From contig NZ_AUND01000040.1 of NCBI RefSeq assembly GCF_000714535.1, forward strand, positions 124,001 to 188,000: 64,000 bases of DNA, written 5' to 3'. Each line of letters begins with the position of its first letter. Position 1 is the stretch's first letter. Positions 8,652-17,685 of this stretch are shown one piece after another. The notes under the pieces were generated by a model. It was not told the DNA's origin. It did not search any database and saw only the letters and a program-made list of their open reading frames with translations. Source of the DNA: Thioclava pacifica DSM 10166 (GTDB taxonomy: Bacteria; Pseudomonadota; Alphaproteobacteria; Rhodobacterales; Rhodobacteraceae). The position numbers and the translations under genes were made by a program.

Positions 8652-9989
8652 TTACGCCCCGTCGAAATAGGCCTGCGTGCCACGCGCCTCGACCGATTCC
8701 GCAATCCGGCGCAGACCGTGGATATAGGCTGCCTCGCGCATCGAGAGGCTCATCTCGTTGTGCAGCGCCCAGATGGCCTGGGTCTCGCGCTCCATCGTCT
8801 TCTTCAGATGGTCGGCAACCTCCGAAGCGTCCCAGTAATAGCCAGAGCGGTTCTGCACCCATTCGAGATGCGAAACCGTCACGCCGCCCGAATTGGCGAG
8901 GATGTCGGGAATGATGATGTGCCCCTCTTCGGTAAGTTTGCGGTCGGCGGTGGGCGCAACAGGGCCGTTGGCCAGCTCGAGGATCACCCGCGCCTTGATC
9001 CGATCGCAATTTTCCAGCGTGATCTGGCGCTCCAGCGCGGCTGGCACCAGGACGTCGCAATCCAGCTCCAGCAGCTCGGCATTGGTGATGTTGCGGGTCT
9101 TGCCATGGCCTTTGGCCCCCTGAACCGATCCGGTCTCGTGCTTGTGTTGCATTACCGCGAGCGGATCGAAGCCTTTCTCGTCGTAGATGCCGCCGGAGGA
9201 GTCGCTGATGCCCACGATGGTATAGCCATCCGCGTGCAGCAGTTTCGCGCAGTGATAGCCGACATTGCCGAAGCCCTGGATCGCGACTTTGGAGTTGTCC
9301 GGGTCGATCTCGAGCGACTTTTCGAGATGGCGCAGCGCGTGATAGCCGCCACGCGCAGTCGCATCGACGCGCCCCACTGTGCCGCCGAAGGCCAGCGGCT
9401 TGCCGGTCAGCGCGCTCGGCGAGGCCTGCCCGGTGATCGAGCTGTATTCATCGGCCATCCAGGCGATGACGATCCCGTTGGTATACATGTCGGGCGCAAG
9501 GATATCGCGGTCGGGGCCCACGAAAGGCGCGAAAGCCTCGATATAGGCGCGGCTGAGGCGTTCCAGTTCGGTCTGGGAAAGCTCCTTGGTATTGACGCAG
9601 ACGCCGCCCTTGCCGCCGCCGAAGGGCAGGTTCGCCACCGCGCATTTGAAGGTCATCCAGAAGGCGAGCGTCTCGATCTCGTCGAGTGAGACGTTGGGGT
9701 GAAAACGGATGCCGCCCTTGGTCGGCCCGCGCCTGTCGTTATAGCGGCAGCGCCAGGCCTTGAAGGCGCGGCGGCTGCCGTCGTCCATACGGATCAGCAA
9801 GGTCGCAGCGAGCGTCTCACGCGGCCATTTGAGTTCCTCGTAGACATCGGGATGGATGTTGAGCTGGTCGCAGGCGGCACGCAGGCTCTGGCGGGCCTTG
9901 GCGAGCATCGGGCGCTCCGGAGTCGTTGTTTCTTCGGGAAGGTTTTCCTTTGCACACATCGCGTCGGGCTCCGTCTCATGTCGTTCCAT
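8652..9989 (-). CDS. Glu/Leu/Phe/Val dehydrogenase family (glutamate dehydrogenase)
   Basis: A 445-residue cytosolic dehydrogenase that should interconvert glutamate and 2-oxoglutarate plus ammonia with NAD(P). The substrate-binding motif GPTKGGIRFHP, the catalytic-lysine segment LPFGGGKGGV and the Rossmann signature GFGNVG are all present, and the length fits the hexameric family. The ATG at 9989 has no clear ribosome binding site; an internal ATG at 9959 (Met11), with GGAG about 9 nt upstream, is an equally good start. It is convergent with the phosphate transporter and stands alone. Whether it uses NAD or NADP, or favours a branched-chain amino acid, cannot be told from the sequence. Confidence 0.92.
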   Translation of the reverse strand: MERHETEPDAMCAKENLPEETTTPERPMLAKARQSLRAACDQLNIHPDVYEELKWPRETLAATLLIRMDDGSRRAFKAWRCRYNDRRGPTKGGIRFHPNVSLDEIETLAFWMTFKCAVANLPFGGGKGGVCVNTKELSQTELERLSRAYIEAFAPFVGPDRDILAPDMYTNGIVIAWMADEYSSITGQASPSALTGKPLAFGGTVGRVDATARGGYHALRHLEKSLEIDPDNSKVAIQGFGNVGYHCAKLLHADGYTIVGISDSSGGIYDEKGFDPLAVMQHKHETGSVQGAKGHGKTRNITNAELLELDCDVLVPAALERQITLENCDRIKARVILELANGPVAPTADRKLTEEGHIIIPDILANSGGVTVSHLEWVQNRSGYYWDASEVADHLKKTMERETQAIWALHNEMSLSMREAAYIHGLRRIAESVEARGTQAYFDGA

Positions 9990-10058
9990 TGCGCGAACTC
10001 TAGAGGAGGGGCAGGGCGGGGGTCCATCCCGGATCTTGCGCGTCGCGGCGTTCGCGCG

Positions 10059-10967
10059 TCAGCCCCCCTCCATTCGCGGTGGCAGGAACTCCGCACGCGC
10101 CTGCGCCACCTGATCGGCCACGAAACGCATCGCCGCGCGGATGCGGGCGCTGTCGCGCTGGTCCTGATGGGCCACGAGCCAGAAGCTGCGGGTGATCTCG
10201 ACGGTCTCGGGCAGAACCTGCACGAGGTCAGGCGCGTGCCGGGCCATGAAATCGGGCAGCACGGCTATTCCCTCCCCGGCTTCGACGGCGCGCTGCTGGG
10301 CAAACAGGTTTGTCGAGGTGAAGGGGGGCGCGTGATCGCCCATCACCACCGAGAGGTAATCCAGTTCGGGCGTGTAGATCAGCTCGGGAATGTAGCCGAT
10401 CATCGGATGGTGCCCGAGATCGGCTTTCTCGCGCACCGGATGGGCGCGCAGATACTCCGCCGAGGCATAGAGATGCAGCGTGTAATCGGTCAGCTTGCGC
10501 GAGATCAGCCGCCCCTTTTCGGGCCGCGAAAGCGCGATGGCGACATCGGCCTCGCGCTTGGACAGCGAGAACAGCCGTGGCGTCGCGACCAGCTGCACTT
10601 CAAGTTCCGGATTGGCACGGGCGAAGGCGGCAAGGCGCGGCGCGAGGAAGAAGGCCCCGAACCCGTCCGGCGCGCCGATGCGTACCGATCCCGAGAGAGC
10701 GTATAGCTCGCCCGCAATATCGTCATGGATCTTCGCGGCATCGCTCTCGATCCGCTCGGCATGGGTCAGCAACCGCTCTCCCGCCTCGGTCAGCGCATAG
10801 CCGCGCGGGCTGCGTTCGAACAAAAGTGCCCCCAGACGCGTCTCAAGCGCCTGCACCCGACGCGAGACGGTTGCGTGATCCGAGCCGAGCGCCCGGGCCG
10901 CAGCCGTGAGCCGCCCCGCACGCGCCACGGCGAGGAAATAGCGCAGGTCATTCCAGTCAAAAGCCAT
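10059..10967 (-). CDS. LysR-family transcriptional regulator
   Basis: A 302-residue regulator starting MAFDWNDLRYFLAVARAG. Residues 5-64 form the winged helix-turn-helix (RLTAAARALGSDHATVSRRV), followed by a linker helix and a periplasmic-binding-protein-like sensor domain. GAGGTGAC directly upstream of ATG 10967 fixes the start; an apparent long extension upstream is a shadow across the intergenic region. It is divergent from the branched-chain-type ABC transporter operon starting at 11352, so control of that operon is a reasonable guess, not shown. The sequence style resembles LysR proteins that regulate nearby catabolic genes, but no inducer can be named. Confidence 0.9.
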   Translation of the reverse strand: MAFDWNDLRYFLAVARAGRLTAAARALGSDHATVSRRVQALETRLGALLFERSPRGYALTEAGERLLTHAERIESDAAKIHDDIAGELYALSGSVRIGAPDGFGAFFLAPRLAAFARANPELEVQLVATPRLFSLSKREADVAIALSRPEKGRLISRKLTDYTLHLYASAEYLRAHPVREKADLGHHPMIGYIPELIYTPELDYLSVVMGDHAPPFTSTNLFAQQRAVEAGEGIAVLPDFMARHAPDLVQVLPETVEITRSFWLVAHQDQRDSARIRAAMRFVADQVAQARAEFLPPRMEGG

Positions 10968-11351
10968 GTCACCTCGGACCCGGTATGGGCATTTCCGCAC
11001 ATCCGATGGGCAAATCGTGGCATGGGCGGAGTAGAACGCCCACCTATCCTTTTCGACCAGAGCCCCGATCGGCCGCCGGTCATCTGCCCAATCGAGCGGC
11101 GATGACGCGAAGTTTACCGCCGTGGCGGGAACCTCGGGTGGAAGCCGGGTTGAAAGCCGGGCGCGGGCTCTAGCTGATGAAGCGACCGATCCGGGGAGGA
11201 GCAAGACAGCCCGGTTCGGCAGGAGGACAGAGGAAATCACGCGAAATCGGCCCCGGGCGTTCGGCTCAGGGGCCCAACCTCTTGCACCCATCCGCCCGGA
11301 GACCCGGCGCGGCAGGGCGGAGGCTTTCCACAAAACCAGGGAGGATGGTTC
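10968..11351. promoter_or_regulatory. 384-bp divergent regulatory region between lysR and the Liv-type operon
   Basis: There is no credible gene in this stretch. It should contain the promoters of the LysR gene and of the transporter operon. Near the LysR side the hexamer ATGGGC recurs three times within about 50 bp, a possible binding region. The binding-protein gene is preceded by AGGGAGGATG-type spacing. No hairpin of note was seen. Confidence 0.4.
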
Positions 11352-12569
11352 ATGAAGAAAGCAATCACCGCAAGCGTCAGCGCGCTCGCGATCACCCTCG
11401 GCGCAGGGGCGGCGATGGCGCAGGACGCGATCTCGGACGGTGTCGTCAAGATCGGCGTGCTGGGCGACATGTCGGGTGTCTACTCGACCGGTTTCTCGGG
11501 CAAGGGCGCGGTCGATGCCGTCAAGATGGCGGTGCGCGACTTCGGCGGCACGGTGCTGGGCAAGCCGATCGAGGTGATCTCGGCCGATCACCAGAACAAG
11601 GCCGATGTGGGTTCGGCGACCGCGCGTCAGTGGATCGATCAGGATCATGTGGACATGATCGCGGACCTGACCAACTCGGCCGTGGCGCTCGCCGTGCAGC
11701 AGCTCGCCTCGGAAAAGCACACCCTGACCTTCGCCACCGGCGCTGCGACCTCGGCGCTGACCGGCAAGGACTGCACGAATTACGGCATCCATTATGGCTA
11801 TGACACCCATGCGCTGCCGGTGGGCACCGCGACGGCGGTCGTGAAGAACGGTGGCGACAGCTGGTATTTCATCACCGCCGACTATGCCTTCGGTCACGCG
11901 CTTCAGGACAACACCGCCGAAGTGGTGAAGAACCTCGGTGGCTCGGTTGTCGGCAGCTCGGATGTGCCGCTCGCCACCACTGATTTCTCGTCCTACCTGC
12001 TTCAGGCGCAAAGCTCCGGCGCGAAGGTGATCGGTCTGGCCAATGCCGGTCAGGACACCGTCAACGCGATCAAGCAGGCGCATGAGTTCGGCATCGTCGA
12101 GGGCGGTCAGCAGCTCGCCGGCATGCTGGTGCTGATCTCGGACGTGAAGTCGCTGGGCACCGATGTCGCCAAGGGGCTGCAATTCACCTCGGGATGGTAT
12201 TGGAACCAGGACGACGCCTCGCGCAAGTGGAAGGAAGAGTATGAGAAGTTCTCGGGCGGCGAAGCCCCGACCTTCCCGCATGCGGCCGACTACTCGCTGA
12301 CGATGGCCTATCTCAAGGCGATCCAGGCGGCCGGGACGGATGATCCCGACAAGGTCCGCGCCGAGCTTGGCAAGATGAAGATCGACGACTTCTTCGCCAA
12401 GGGCGGCACGATCCGTCCCGATGGCCTGCTCGAGCACGACATGTATCTGCTCAAGGTCAAGGATGGCGGCACCGATCCGTGGGACGTGGCCGACGTGGTC
12501 CGCACGATCCCGGGCAACGAGGCCTATGCCTCGCTGGCCGAGGGCGGCTGCCCGCTGGTCAACAAGTGA
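11352..12569 (+). CDS. Branched-chain amino acid-type ABC transporter, periplasmic substrate-binding protein
   Basis: A 405-residue precursor with a clear Sec signal peptide (MKKAITASVSALAITLGAG, cleavage after AMA-Q, about residue 23). The mature start KIGVLGDMSGVYS is the usual opening of Peripla_BP_6 (LivJ/AmiC-type) proteins. It captures the ligand in the periplasm and delivers it to the four components encoded directly downstream. A GGGAGGATGGTTC ribosome binding region precedes the ATG. Family members bind amino acids, amides, urea or aromatic acids; the ligand is not decidable here. The catabolic genes at 20-27 kb leave room for an aromatic or other carboxylic acid substrate. Confidence 0.92.
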   Translation: MKKAITASVSALAITLGAGAAMAQDAISDGVVKIGVLGDMSGVYSTGFSGKGAVDAVKMAVRDFGGTVLGKPIEVISADHQNKADVGSATARQWIDQDHVDMIADLTNSAVALAVQQLASEKHTLTFATGAATSALTGKDCTNYGIHYGYDTHALPVGTATAVVKNGGDSWYFITADYAFGHALQDNTAEVVKNLGGSVVGSSDVPLATTDFSSYLLQAQSSGAKVIGLANAGQDTVNAIKQAHEFGIVEGGQQLAGMLVLISDVKSLGTDVAKGLQFTSGWYWNQDDASRKWKEEYEKFSGGEAPTFPHAADYSLTMAYLKAIQAAGTDDPDKVRAELGKMKIDDFFAKGGTIRPDGLLEHDMYLLKVKDGGTDPWDVADVVRTIPGNEAYASLAEGGCPLVNK

Positions 12570-12586
12570 TCTGAGAAAGCCAAATG

Positions 12587-12616
12587 GGCGGGGGGCGCGG
12601 CTGCGTGCCCTCCGCC
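12587..12616 (+). other. Intercistronic GC hairpin after the binding-protein gene
   Basis: GGCGGGGGGC (12587-12596) pairs with GCCCTCCGCC (12607-12616) over 10 bp with one G-U, around a 10-nt loop. No T-run follows. Its place between the binding protein and livG suggests 3'-end protection or partial termination, which keeps the binding protein more abundant than the membrane parts. Confidence 0.6.
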
Positions 12617-12645
12617 TGTCGATGTATCAGTTCGAAGGGCCCTGC

Positions 12646-13416
12646 ATGAGCGATACCATCCTCGAGGCGCGCAATCTGACCAAGAGTTTCGGCGGCTTCG
12701 TGGCCGTCAATGGCGTGGATCTGTCCATCGCGCGCGGCGCGATCCACGCGATCATCGGCCCGAACGGCGCGGGCAAGACCACGATGTTCAACCTGTTGAC
12801 CAAGTTCATCACCCCAACCTCGGGCGAGATCCTGTTCAACGGCAAGGACATCACCCGCCGCAAGCCCGCCGAGATCGCGAATATGGGCATCGTGCGCTCG
12901 TTCCAGATCTCGGCCGTCTTTCCGCACCTGACCGCCTTGGAAAACGTCCGCCTGTCGCTGCAGAAAAGCCTCGGCGTGAGCTACCAGTTCTGGCGTTCGA
13001 CCAAGGTGCTGCACGAACTCGACGCGCAGGCGATCGCGCGGCTCGATCAGGTCGGGCTTGCCGATTACGCGCATCTCAAGGCGGTCGAGCTGCCTTACGG
13101 GCGCAAGCGCGCGCTGGAGATCGCGACGACGCTGGGGCTCGAGCCCGAGCTGATGCTGCTCGATGAGCCGACGCAGGGCATGGGCACCGAGGATGTGGGC
13201 GCCGTGACCGAGCTGATCGGGCGCGTGCGAGAGGGGCGCACCATCGTCATGGTCGAACACAACCTTGGCGTCGTGGCCGAACTGGCCGACACGATCACCG
13301 TGCTCGCGCGCGGCGAGGTTCTGGCCGAGGGCACCTACGATCAGGTCTCGAAGAACCCGGCGGTGATGGAGGCCTATATGGGCGTCTCCGCCGAAGAGCA
13401 GGAGGCCGGCGCATGA
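12646..13416 (+). CDS. livG: ABC transporter ATP-binding protein, LivG type
   Basis: A 256-residue ATPase. Walker A is GPNGAGKTT, the Q-loop lies in IVRSFQISAVFP, the signature is the LivG-style LPYGRKRALEI in place of LSGGQ, Walker B is LMLLDEP, and the switch His is in VEHN. It powers import through LivH/LivM. ATG 12646 is chosen because GAAGGG lies 8 nt upstream; a further in-frame ATG sits at 12622. The stop overlaps the start of livF (ATGA), so the two ATPases are translationally coupled. Confidence 0.92.
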   Translation: MSDTILEARNLTKSFGGFVAVNGVDLSIARGAIHAIIGPNGAGKTTMFNLLTKFITPTSGEILFNGKDITRRKPAEIANMGIVRSFQISAVFPHLTALENVRLSLQKSLGVSYQFWRSTKVLHELDAQAIARLDQVGLADYAHLKAVELPYGRKRALEIATTLGLEPELMLLDEPTQGMGTEDVGAVTELIGRVREGRTIVMVEHNLGVVAELADTITVLARGEVLAEGTYDQVSKNPAVMEAYMGVSAEEQEAGA

Positions 13417-14135
13417 GCACGCAGACCCTGACCAAACCGATGCTCAAGATCGAGGGGCTGCATGCCTGGTATGGCGAAAGCCACGTGCTGCACGGGATCG
13501 ACCTGGAACTGGCGGAAGGCCAGCTGATCACCCTTCTGGGCCGCAACGGCGCGGGGCGCTCGACCACGCTGCGCTCGATCATGGGGATGGTGGATCGCCG
13601 CGAGGGCTCGATCCTGATCAATGGCGAAGAGTTCATCACCAAGCCCGCCCACCGGATCTCGCCCGATGCGCGGATCGGCTTTTGCCCCGAAGAGCGCGGC
13701 ATCTTCGCCTCGCTCAGCGTCGAGGAAAACCTGATGCTGCCGCCCACGGTGGGTGAGAACGGCATGTCGGTCGAGGAACTGTTCGAGATGTTCCCGAACC
13801 TCGCCAATGTGCGCAAACGGATGGGCACGCGGCTCTCGGGCGGCGAACAGCAGATGCTGGCGATCGCGCGCATCCTGCGCACCGGCGCGCGGCTTCTGCT
13901 GCTCGACGAGATCACCGAAGGGCTGGCCCCGGTCATCGTGAAAACGCTGGGCCGGGTGATCCGCGACCTGAAATCGCGCGGCTATACGATCGTGCTGGTG
14001 GAGCAGAACTTCCGCTTCGCAGCCCCGCTCGCCGATCGCCATTACGTCATCGAACATGGCGAGGTGATCGACGTGATCGAGGCGGCCGATGTCGAGGCCA
14101 GCATGGACCGGCTCAACCATTACCTGAGCGTGTAA
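13413..14135 (+). CDS. livF: ABC transporter ATP-binding protein, LivF type, with Arg in Walker A
   Basis: A 240-residue ATPase that forms the heterodimeric motor with LivG. The Q-loop region is FCPEERGIFASLS, the signature is RLSGGEQQMLAIAR, Walker B is LLLLDEITEGLAP and the switch region is VEQN. Walker A reads GRNGAGRST, so the usual ATP-phosphate-binding Lys is Arg49. As far as I recall, some alphaproteobacterial LivF proteins share this substitution, so the transporter is probably functional, with LivG supplying a normal site. It overlaps livG by 4 bp, and livH follows after 46 bp. Confidence 0.9.
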   Translation: MSTQTLTKPMLKIEGLHAWYGESHVLHGIDLELAEGQLITLLGRNGAGRSTTLRSIMGMVDRREGSILINGEEFITKPAHRISPDARIGFCPEERGIFASLSVEENLMLPPTVGENGMSVEELFEMFPNLANVRKRMGTRLSGGEQQMLAIARILRTGARLLLLDEITEGLAPVIVKTLGRVIRDLKSRGYTIVLVEQNFRFAAPLADRHYVIEHGEVIDVIEAADVEASMDRLNHYLSV

Positions 14136-14181
14136 CGAGAATCCGGGCCGGGAAACCGGTCCGACAGGGAGGAAAAACCCG

Positions 14182-15087
14182 ATGGATCCCATGATCCGAC
14201 TGATCCTCGCCCAGGGTATGCTGGGCCTCAATAACGGCGTGTTCTACGCGATGCTCAGCCTTGGGCTCGCGGTGATCTTCGGCCTGCTGAACGTGGTGAA
14301 TTTCGCGCATGGCGCGCTTTACATGCTGGGCGCGTTCCTGGCGCTGATCCTCTATTCGAACCTCGGGCCGTGGCTCGGGCTCGACGCGCTGCATATCGGC
14401 TTCTGGCCCGCGCTGGTGCTTGCGCCGCTGATGGTGGCGGGCTTCGGGATGCTGATCGAGCGCTTCCTGCTGCGCCGTCTCTACAAGCTCGACCCGATCT
14501 ATTCGCTGCTGCTGACCTTCGGGATCACGCTGGTGCTGCAGGGCGTTTTCATCAACTTCTTCAACGCTTCCGGAACCCCCTATCCGGGGATGCCCGACAG
14601 TCTGAAGGGCGTCGTCAATCTCGGCTTCATGATGTTCCCGAAATACCGGCTCTTCGTGATTGTCTTCTCGATCATCGTCTGCTTCGGCACCTGGTTCATC
14701 ATTGAGCGCACCCATATCGGCGCACGGCTGCGCGCGGGCACCGAGAACCCGGAACTGGTCAAAGCCTTCGGGATCAACGTGCCGCTGATGGTGATGCTGA
14801 CCTTCGGCTTCGGCACGGGGCTTGCGGGGCTCGCAGGGGTTCTCGCCGCGCCGATCTATTCGGTGAGCCCGCTGATGGGCGCGAACCTGATCATCGTGAT
14901 CTTCGCGGTGGTGGTGATCGGCGGCATGGGCTCGATCCTCGGTGCGGTCGTCACCGGCTTTTCGCTGGGGCTGATCGAGGGGATCACCAAGGTCTTCTAC
15001 GCGCCCGCTTCGAACACGGTGATCTTCCTGCTGATGGTCATCGTGCTGCTGGTGCGCCCGCAAGGGCTGTTCGGAAAACACGGGTAA
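14182..15087 (+). CDS. livH: Branched-chain amino acid-type ABC transporter permease, LivH type
   Basis: A 301-residue inner-membrane permease with about eight hydrophobic segments. The motif NVVNFAHGALYMLGAF near residue 40 and GLAGLAGVLAAPIYSV followed by the GGMGSILGAVVTG loop are typical of the LivH branch. It pairs with LivM to form the channel. A GGGAGGAAAAACCC ribosome binding region precedes ATG 14182. Same-strand neighbours before and after place it in the operon 11352-16083. Confidence 0.92.
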   Translation: MDPMIRLILAQGMLGLNNGVFYAMLSLGLAVIFGLLNVVNFAHGALYMLGAFLALILYSNLGPWLGLDALHIGFWPALVLAPLMVAGFGMLIERFLLRRLYKLDPIYSLLLTFGITLVLQGVFINFFNASGTPYPGMPDSLKGVVNLGFMMFPKYRLFVIVFSIIVCFGTWFIIERTHIGARLRAGTENPELVKAFGINVPLMVMLTFGFGTGLAGLAGVLAAPIYSVSPLMGANLIIVIFAVVVIGGMGSILGAVVTGFSLGLIEGITKVFYAPASNTVIFLLMVIVLLVRPQGLFGKHG

Positions 15088-15099
15088 GGGAGGCGCATC

Positions 15100-16083
15100 A
15101 TGACGGATATCGCTGAATTCGAAGCTGAAACCGCCCCCGAGACCATGAAGCGCGGCCGGGTCGTGCAAGGCATCATGTGGGCGCTGCTGATCGCGGCGGT
15201 GCTGATCGCGCCTGCGTTGCTCTACCCGGTCTTCGCGATGCAGCTGCTGTGCTTCGCGCTCTTTGCTGTGGCCTTCAACCTGCTGATTGGTTTCACGGGG
15301 CTCTTGTCCTTCGGCCATGCCGCCTTCTTCGGGGGGGCTGCCTATATCGCGGGCCATGTGCTCAAGGTCTGGGGTTTCCCGCCGATCCTCGGCATCCTGA
15401 CGGGCACGCTCTTTGCCGCCGCGCTGGGCTGGCTGGTCGGGCTGCTCGCGATCCGGCGGCAGGGGATCTACTTCGCGATGATCACGCTGGCGCTCGCGCA
15501 GATTGTCTATTTCTTCGCGCTGCAGATGCCCTTCACCGGCGGCGAGGACGGCTTGCAGGGCATCCCGCGCGGCTACCTGCTGGGGATGATCGACCTGAGC
15601 CAGCCGCTCAACATGTATTACTTCGTGGCCGCCGTCTTCCTGATCGGCTTCGCGGTGATCTACCGGGTGGTGCATTCGCCCTTCGGGCAGGTGCTGCAGG
15701 CGATCCGCGAGAACGAGCCGCGCGCGCTGTCGCTGGGCTATAACGTGGATCGCTTCAAGCTTTTGGCCTTCGTGCTCTCGGCGGGGCTTGCAGGGCTTGC
15801 GGGCTCGACCAAGGCGCTGGTGTTCCAGTTCGCCTCGCTGACGGATGCGCATTGGCAGATGTCGGGCGAGGTGATCCTGATGACGCTGCTGGGCGGCATG
15901 GGCACGATCTTCGGCCCCGTCGTGGGCGCGGTGATCGTGGTCGCGCTGCAGCATATGCTGAGCGGTATCGGCTCCTGGGTGCAGGTCGTCATTGGCGGCA
16001 CCTTCATCGCCTGCGTGCTGCTGTTCCGGCGCGGGATCGTGGGCGAGATCGCACGGATGCTGAAAGTGGGCGGCTGGCTCTGA
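15100..16083 (+). CDS. livM: Branched-chain amino acid-type ABC transporter permease, LivM type
   Basis: A 327-residue permease with a charged N-terminal cytoplasmic stretch of about 22 residues, then hydrophobic helices. LLSFGHAAFFGGAAYIAG, the conserved loop AIRENEPRALSLGYNV and GSTKALVFQFASLTDA are characteristic of LivM. It completes the transporter with LivH. The start follows livH by 12 bp with an AGGGAGGC ribosome binding site. It is the last gene before a perfect intrinsic terminator. Confidence 0.92.
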   Translation: MTDIAEFEAETAPETMKRGRVVQGIMWALLIAAVLIAPALLYPVFAMQLLCFALFAVAFNLLIGFTGLLSFGHAAFFGGAAYIAGHVLKVWGFPPILGILTGTLFAAALGWLVGLLAIRRQGIYFAMITLALAQIVYFFALQMPFTGGEDGLQGIPRGYLLGMIDLSQPLNMYYFVAAVFLIGFAVIYRVVHSPFGQVLQAIRENEPRALSLGYNVDRFKLLAFVLSAGLAGLAGSTKALVFQFASLTDAHWQMSGEVILMTLLGGMGTIFGPVVGAVIVVALQHMLSGIGSWVQVVIGGTFIACVLLFRRGIVGEIARMLKVGGWL

Positions 16084-16109
16084 CCGGGGGGCCGGTTCGA
16101 GAGCCTGAT

Positions 16110-16147
16110 ACGCCAGGGGCGGGAGACCGCCCCTGGCGTTTCTTTTT
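16110..16147 (+). terminator. Rho-independent terminator of the Liv-type operon
   Basis: CGCCAGGGGCGG (16111-16122) and CCGCCCCTGGCG (16127-16138) form a perfect 12-bp stem with a GAGA tetraloop, extended by an A-T pair and followed by TTTCTTTTT. It lies 27 bp after the livM stop. Confidence 0.95.
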
Positions 16148-16224
16148 CGCTTCGGCGTAAATCAAATCACAAGATTTGACGGGCAAGGATGGCGCAAAGT
16201 CGTGCGTAACCGTGGAGTGCCGAG

Positions 16225-17598
16225 GTGCCAGATTGTCCGCAAACCATTGCGCAGGCGCTTGAGGCGCTCGCGGAAGGCCAGCCTTTCGAGATGCCGGGAG
16301 GGGACAGCCCGGTCGAGCTGGCTTTTCGCGGGTTCGCGGCCGCGCGCCAGAGCGATGCGGTCAACCGACTGGATCGGGCGATCAACGTCACGGTCCATGC
16401 CAATGAACTGAGCGGGGTCATGGCCCATGTCAGCGTGTCGAGCGACAATATCGGCAAGGCCACCCAGACCATCGCTGCCACCTCGGAAGAACTTTCGGCC
16501 TCGGTCAACAGCATCGAGACGAGTATTCACCAGATCCGCGGTCTCTCCGAAGGGATGCGCCAAAGCGCGGGGCATTCGGAGACGGCCACCCATGAAGCGC
16601 TCGCCTCGACCAAGGTGACGTCCGAGGCGCTCGCCCGGGTCAGCACCAATGTCAGCGGGGTCACCGCCGCGGTTGATCAGATTTCCAGTTCGATCCAGCA
16701 GATCGACAAGATCTCGCTCCAGACCAAGCTTCTTGCGCTGAACGCCTCGGTGGAGGCGGCGCGCGCAGGCGATGCCGGGCGCGGCTTCGCCGTCGTCGCC
16801 AAGGAGGTGCACTCGCTCTCCGAACATACATCGAAAATGACCCACGTGATCCGCTCCCTGGTCGAGAATCTGCTTGAAGAGGTGACCCGTATGACCGGCT
16901 CGATCCGTGAGGTGAGCACGGCTGCCGAAGCCGAACGCGCAAGCCTAGAAGCCTCCGACAGGGCGATGGGGGCGCTCATGGAGGGGATCGTCGGTGTCGA
17001 TGACGGTCTCAGCGAGATCTCGCGCTCGGTCAGCGAGCAGGCGAGTGCGGCGGGGATCCTTGCCCAAGGCGCCTCTACCGCGAGCAATCTCGCGGCCGAA
17101 AACGAACAAAGCGTGCTGCGCACGCGCGAGCGCATCGACAATCTCGTCTCGCTCGTCGGCCTCGAACTGTCCGAGATCAGCAAGCTCGACCTGCCCGACA
17201 TGGTGCCGCGGCTCGCCAAAGCCGATCACGTGATCTGGAAGAAACGCCTTGCAGGGATGTTCGCCGGCGATTTGGCGCTCAACTCCGAGGAACTGTCTGA
17301 TCACCGCTGCTGCCGTCTGGGAAAATGGTATTACAGTGCGGCCTCGCAGGCCTATCAGGGCTCGCCCGCCTTTCGCGCGCTCGAGCGCCCGCATCGCGAG
17401 GTGCATGATGCCGGGATCGCTGCGGCCAAGGCGTTCAATGCGGGTGATCGTCAGGAGGCGCTGCGTTGCCTCGACCGGGTCGAGACGGCTTCCGCAGAGG
17501 TGCTGCATACGCTCGATCAGATGCTGGGTCCGAAGGGTGCGACCCCGGTCAAGACGATACACGGGGCGATGCGGGCGGGGGCGCGGATCGCGCCATGA
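16225..17598 (+). CDS. Cytoplasmic methyl-accepting chemotaxis protein with C-terminal CZB domain
   Basis: A 457-residue chemoreceptor without transmembrane segments, so it is probably cytoplasmic. The signalling hairpin tip is recognisable ([20 protein letters not shown] with FAVVAKEV after it), flanked by coiled coil from about residue 60 to 310. The C-terminal 120 residues carry the zinc-binding CZB pattern: HxxWKKRL, then CRLGKWYYS, then HREVHDAG, giving three His and one Cys ligand. CZB receptors are known to sense oxidants such as hypochlorite through the zinc-bound Cys. The start is GTG 16225 with GGAG upstream. No other chemotaxis genes lie nearby. The first 60 residues match no domain I know. 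Confidence 0.88.
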   Translation: MPDCPQTIAQALEALAEGQPFEMPGGDSPVELAFRGFAAARQSDAVNRLDRAINVTVHANELSGVMAHVSVSSDNIGKATQTIAATSEELSASVNSIETSIHQIRGLSEGMRQSAGHSETATHEALASTKVTSEALARVSTNVSGVTAAVDQISSSIQQIDKISLQTKLLALNASVEAARAGDAGRGFAVVAKEVHSLSEHTSKMTHVIRSLVENLLEEVTRMTGSIREVSTAAEAERASLEASDRAMGALMEGIVGVDDGLSEISRSVSEQASAAGILAQGASTASNLAAENEQSVLRTRERIDNLVSLVGLELSEISKLDLPDMVPRLAKADHVIWKKRLAGMFAGDLALNSEELSDHRCCRLGKWYYSAASQAYQGSPAFRALERPHREVHDAGIAAAKAFNAGDRQEALRCLDRVETASAEVLHTLDQMLGPKGATPVKTIHGAMRAGARIAP

Positions 17599-17685
17599 GT
17601 TTGATCCGGCCGCACTTCGATGTGCACGCGGCGACGGCCTATGCGCAGGCCTCGGCCCTTGCGCCGCAACACGCTCCGCGGGGCG

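Noticed and set aside
10968-12437. Minus-strand extension of the LysR frame
   Set aside because: It is antisense to the Liv-type binding protein gene and the intergenic region. A clear LysR start with GAGGTGAC exists at 10967.
14113-15954. 613-codon minus-strand open frame
   Set aside because: His/Gln/Glu/Arg-rich antisense of livH and livM.
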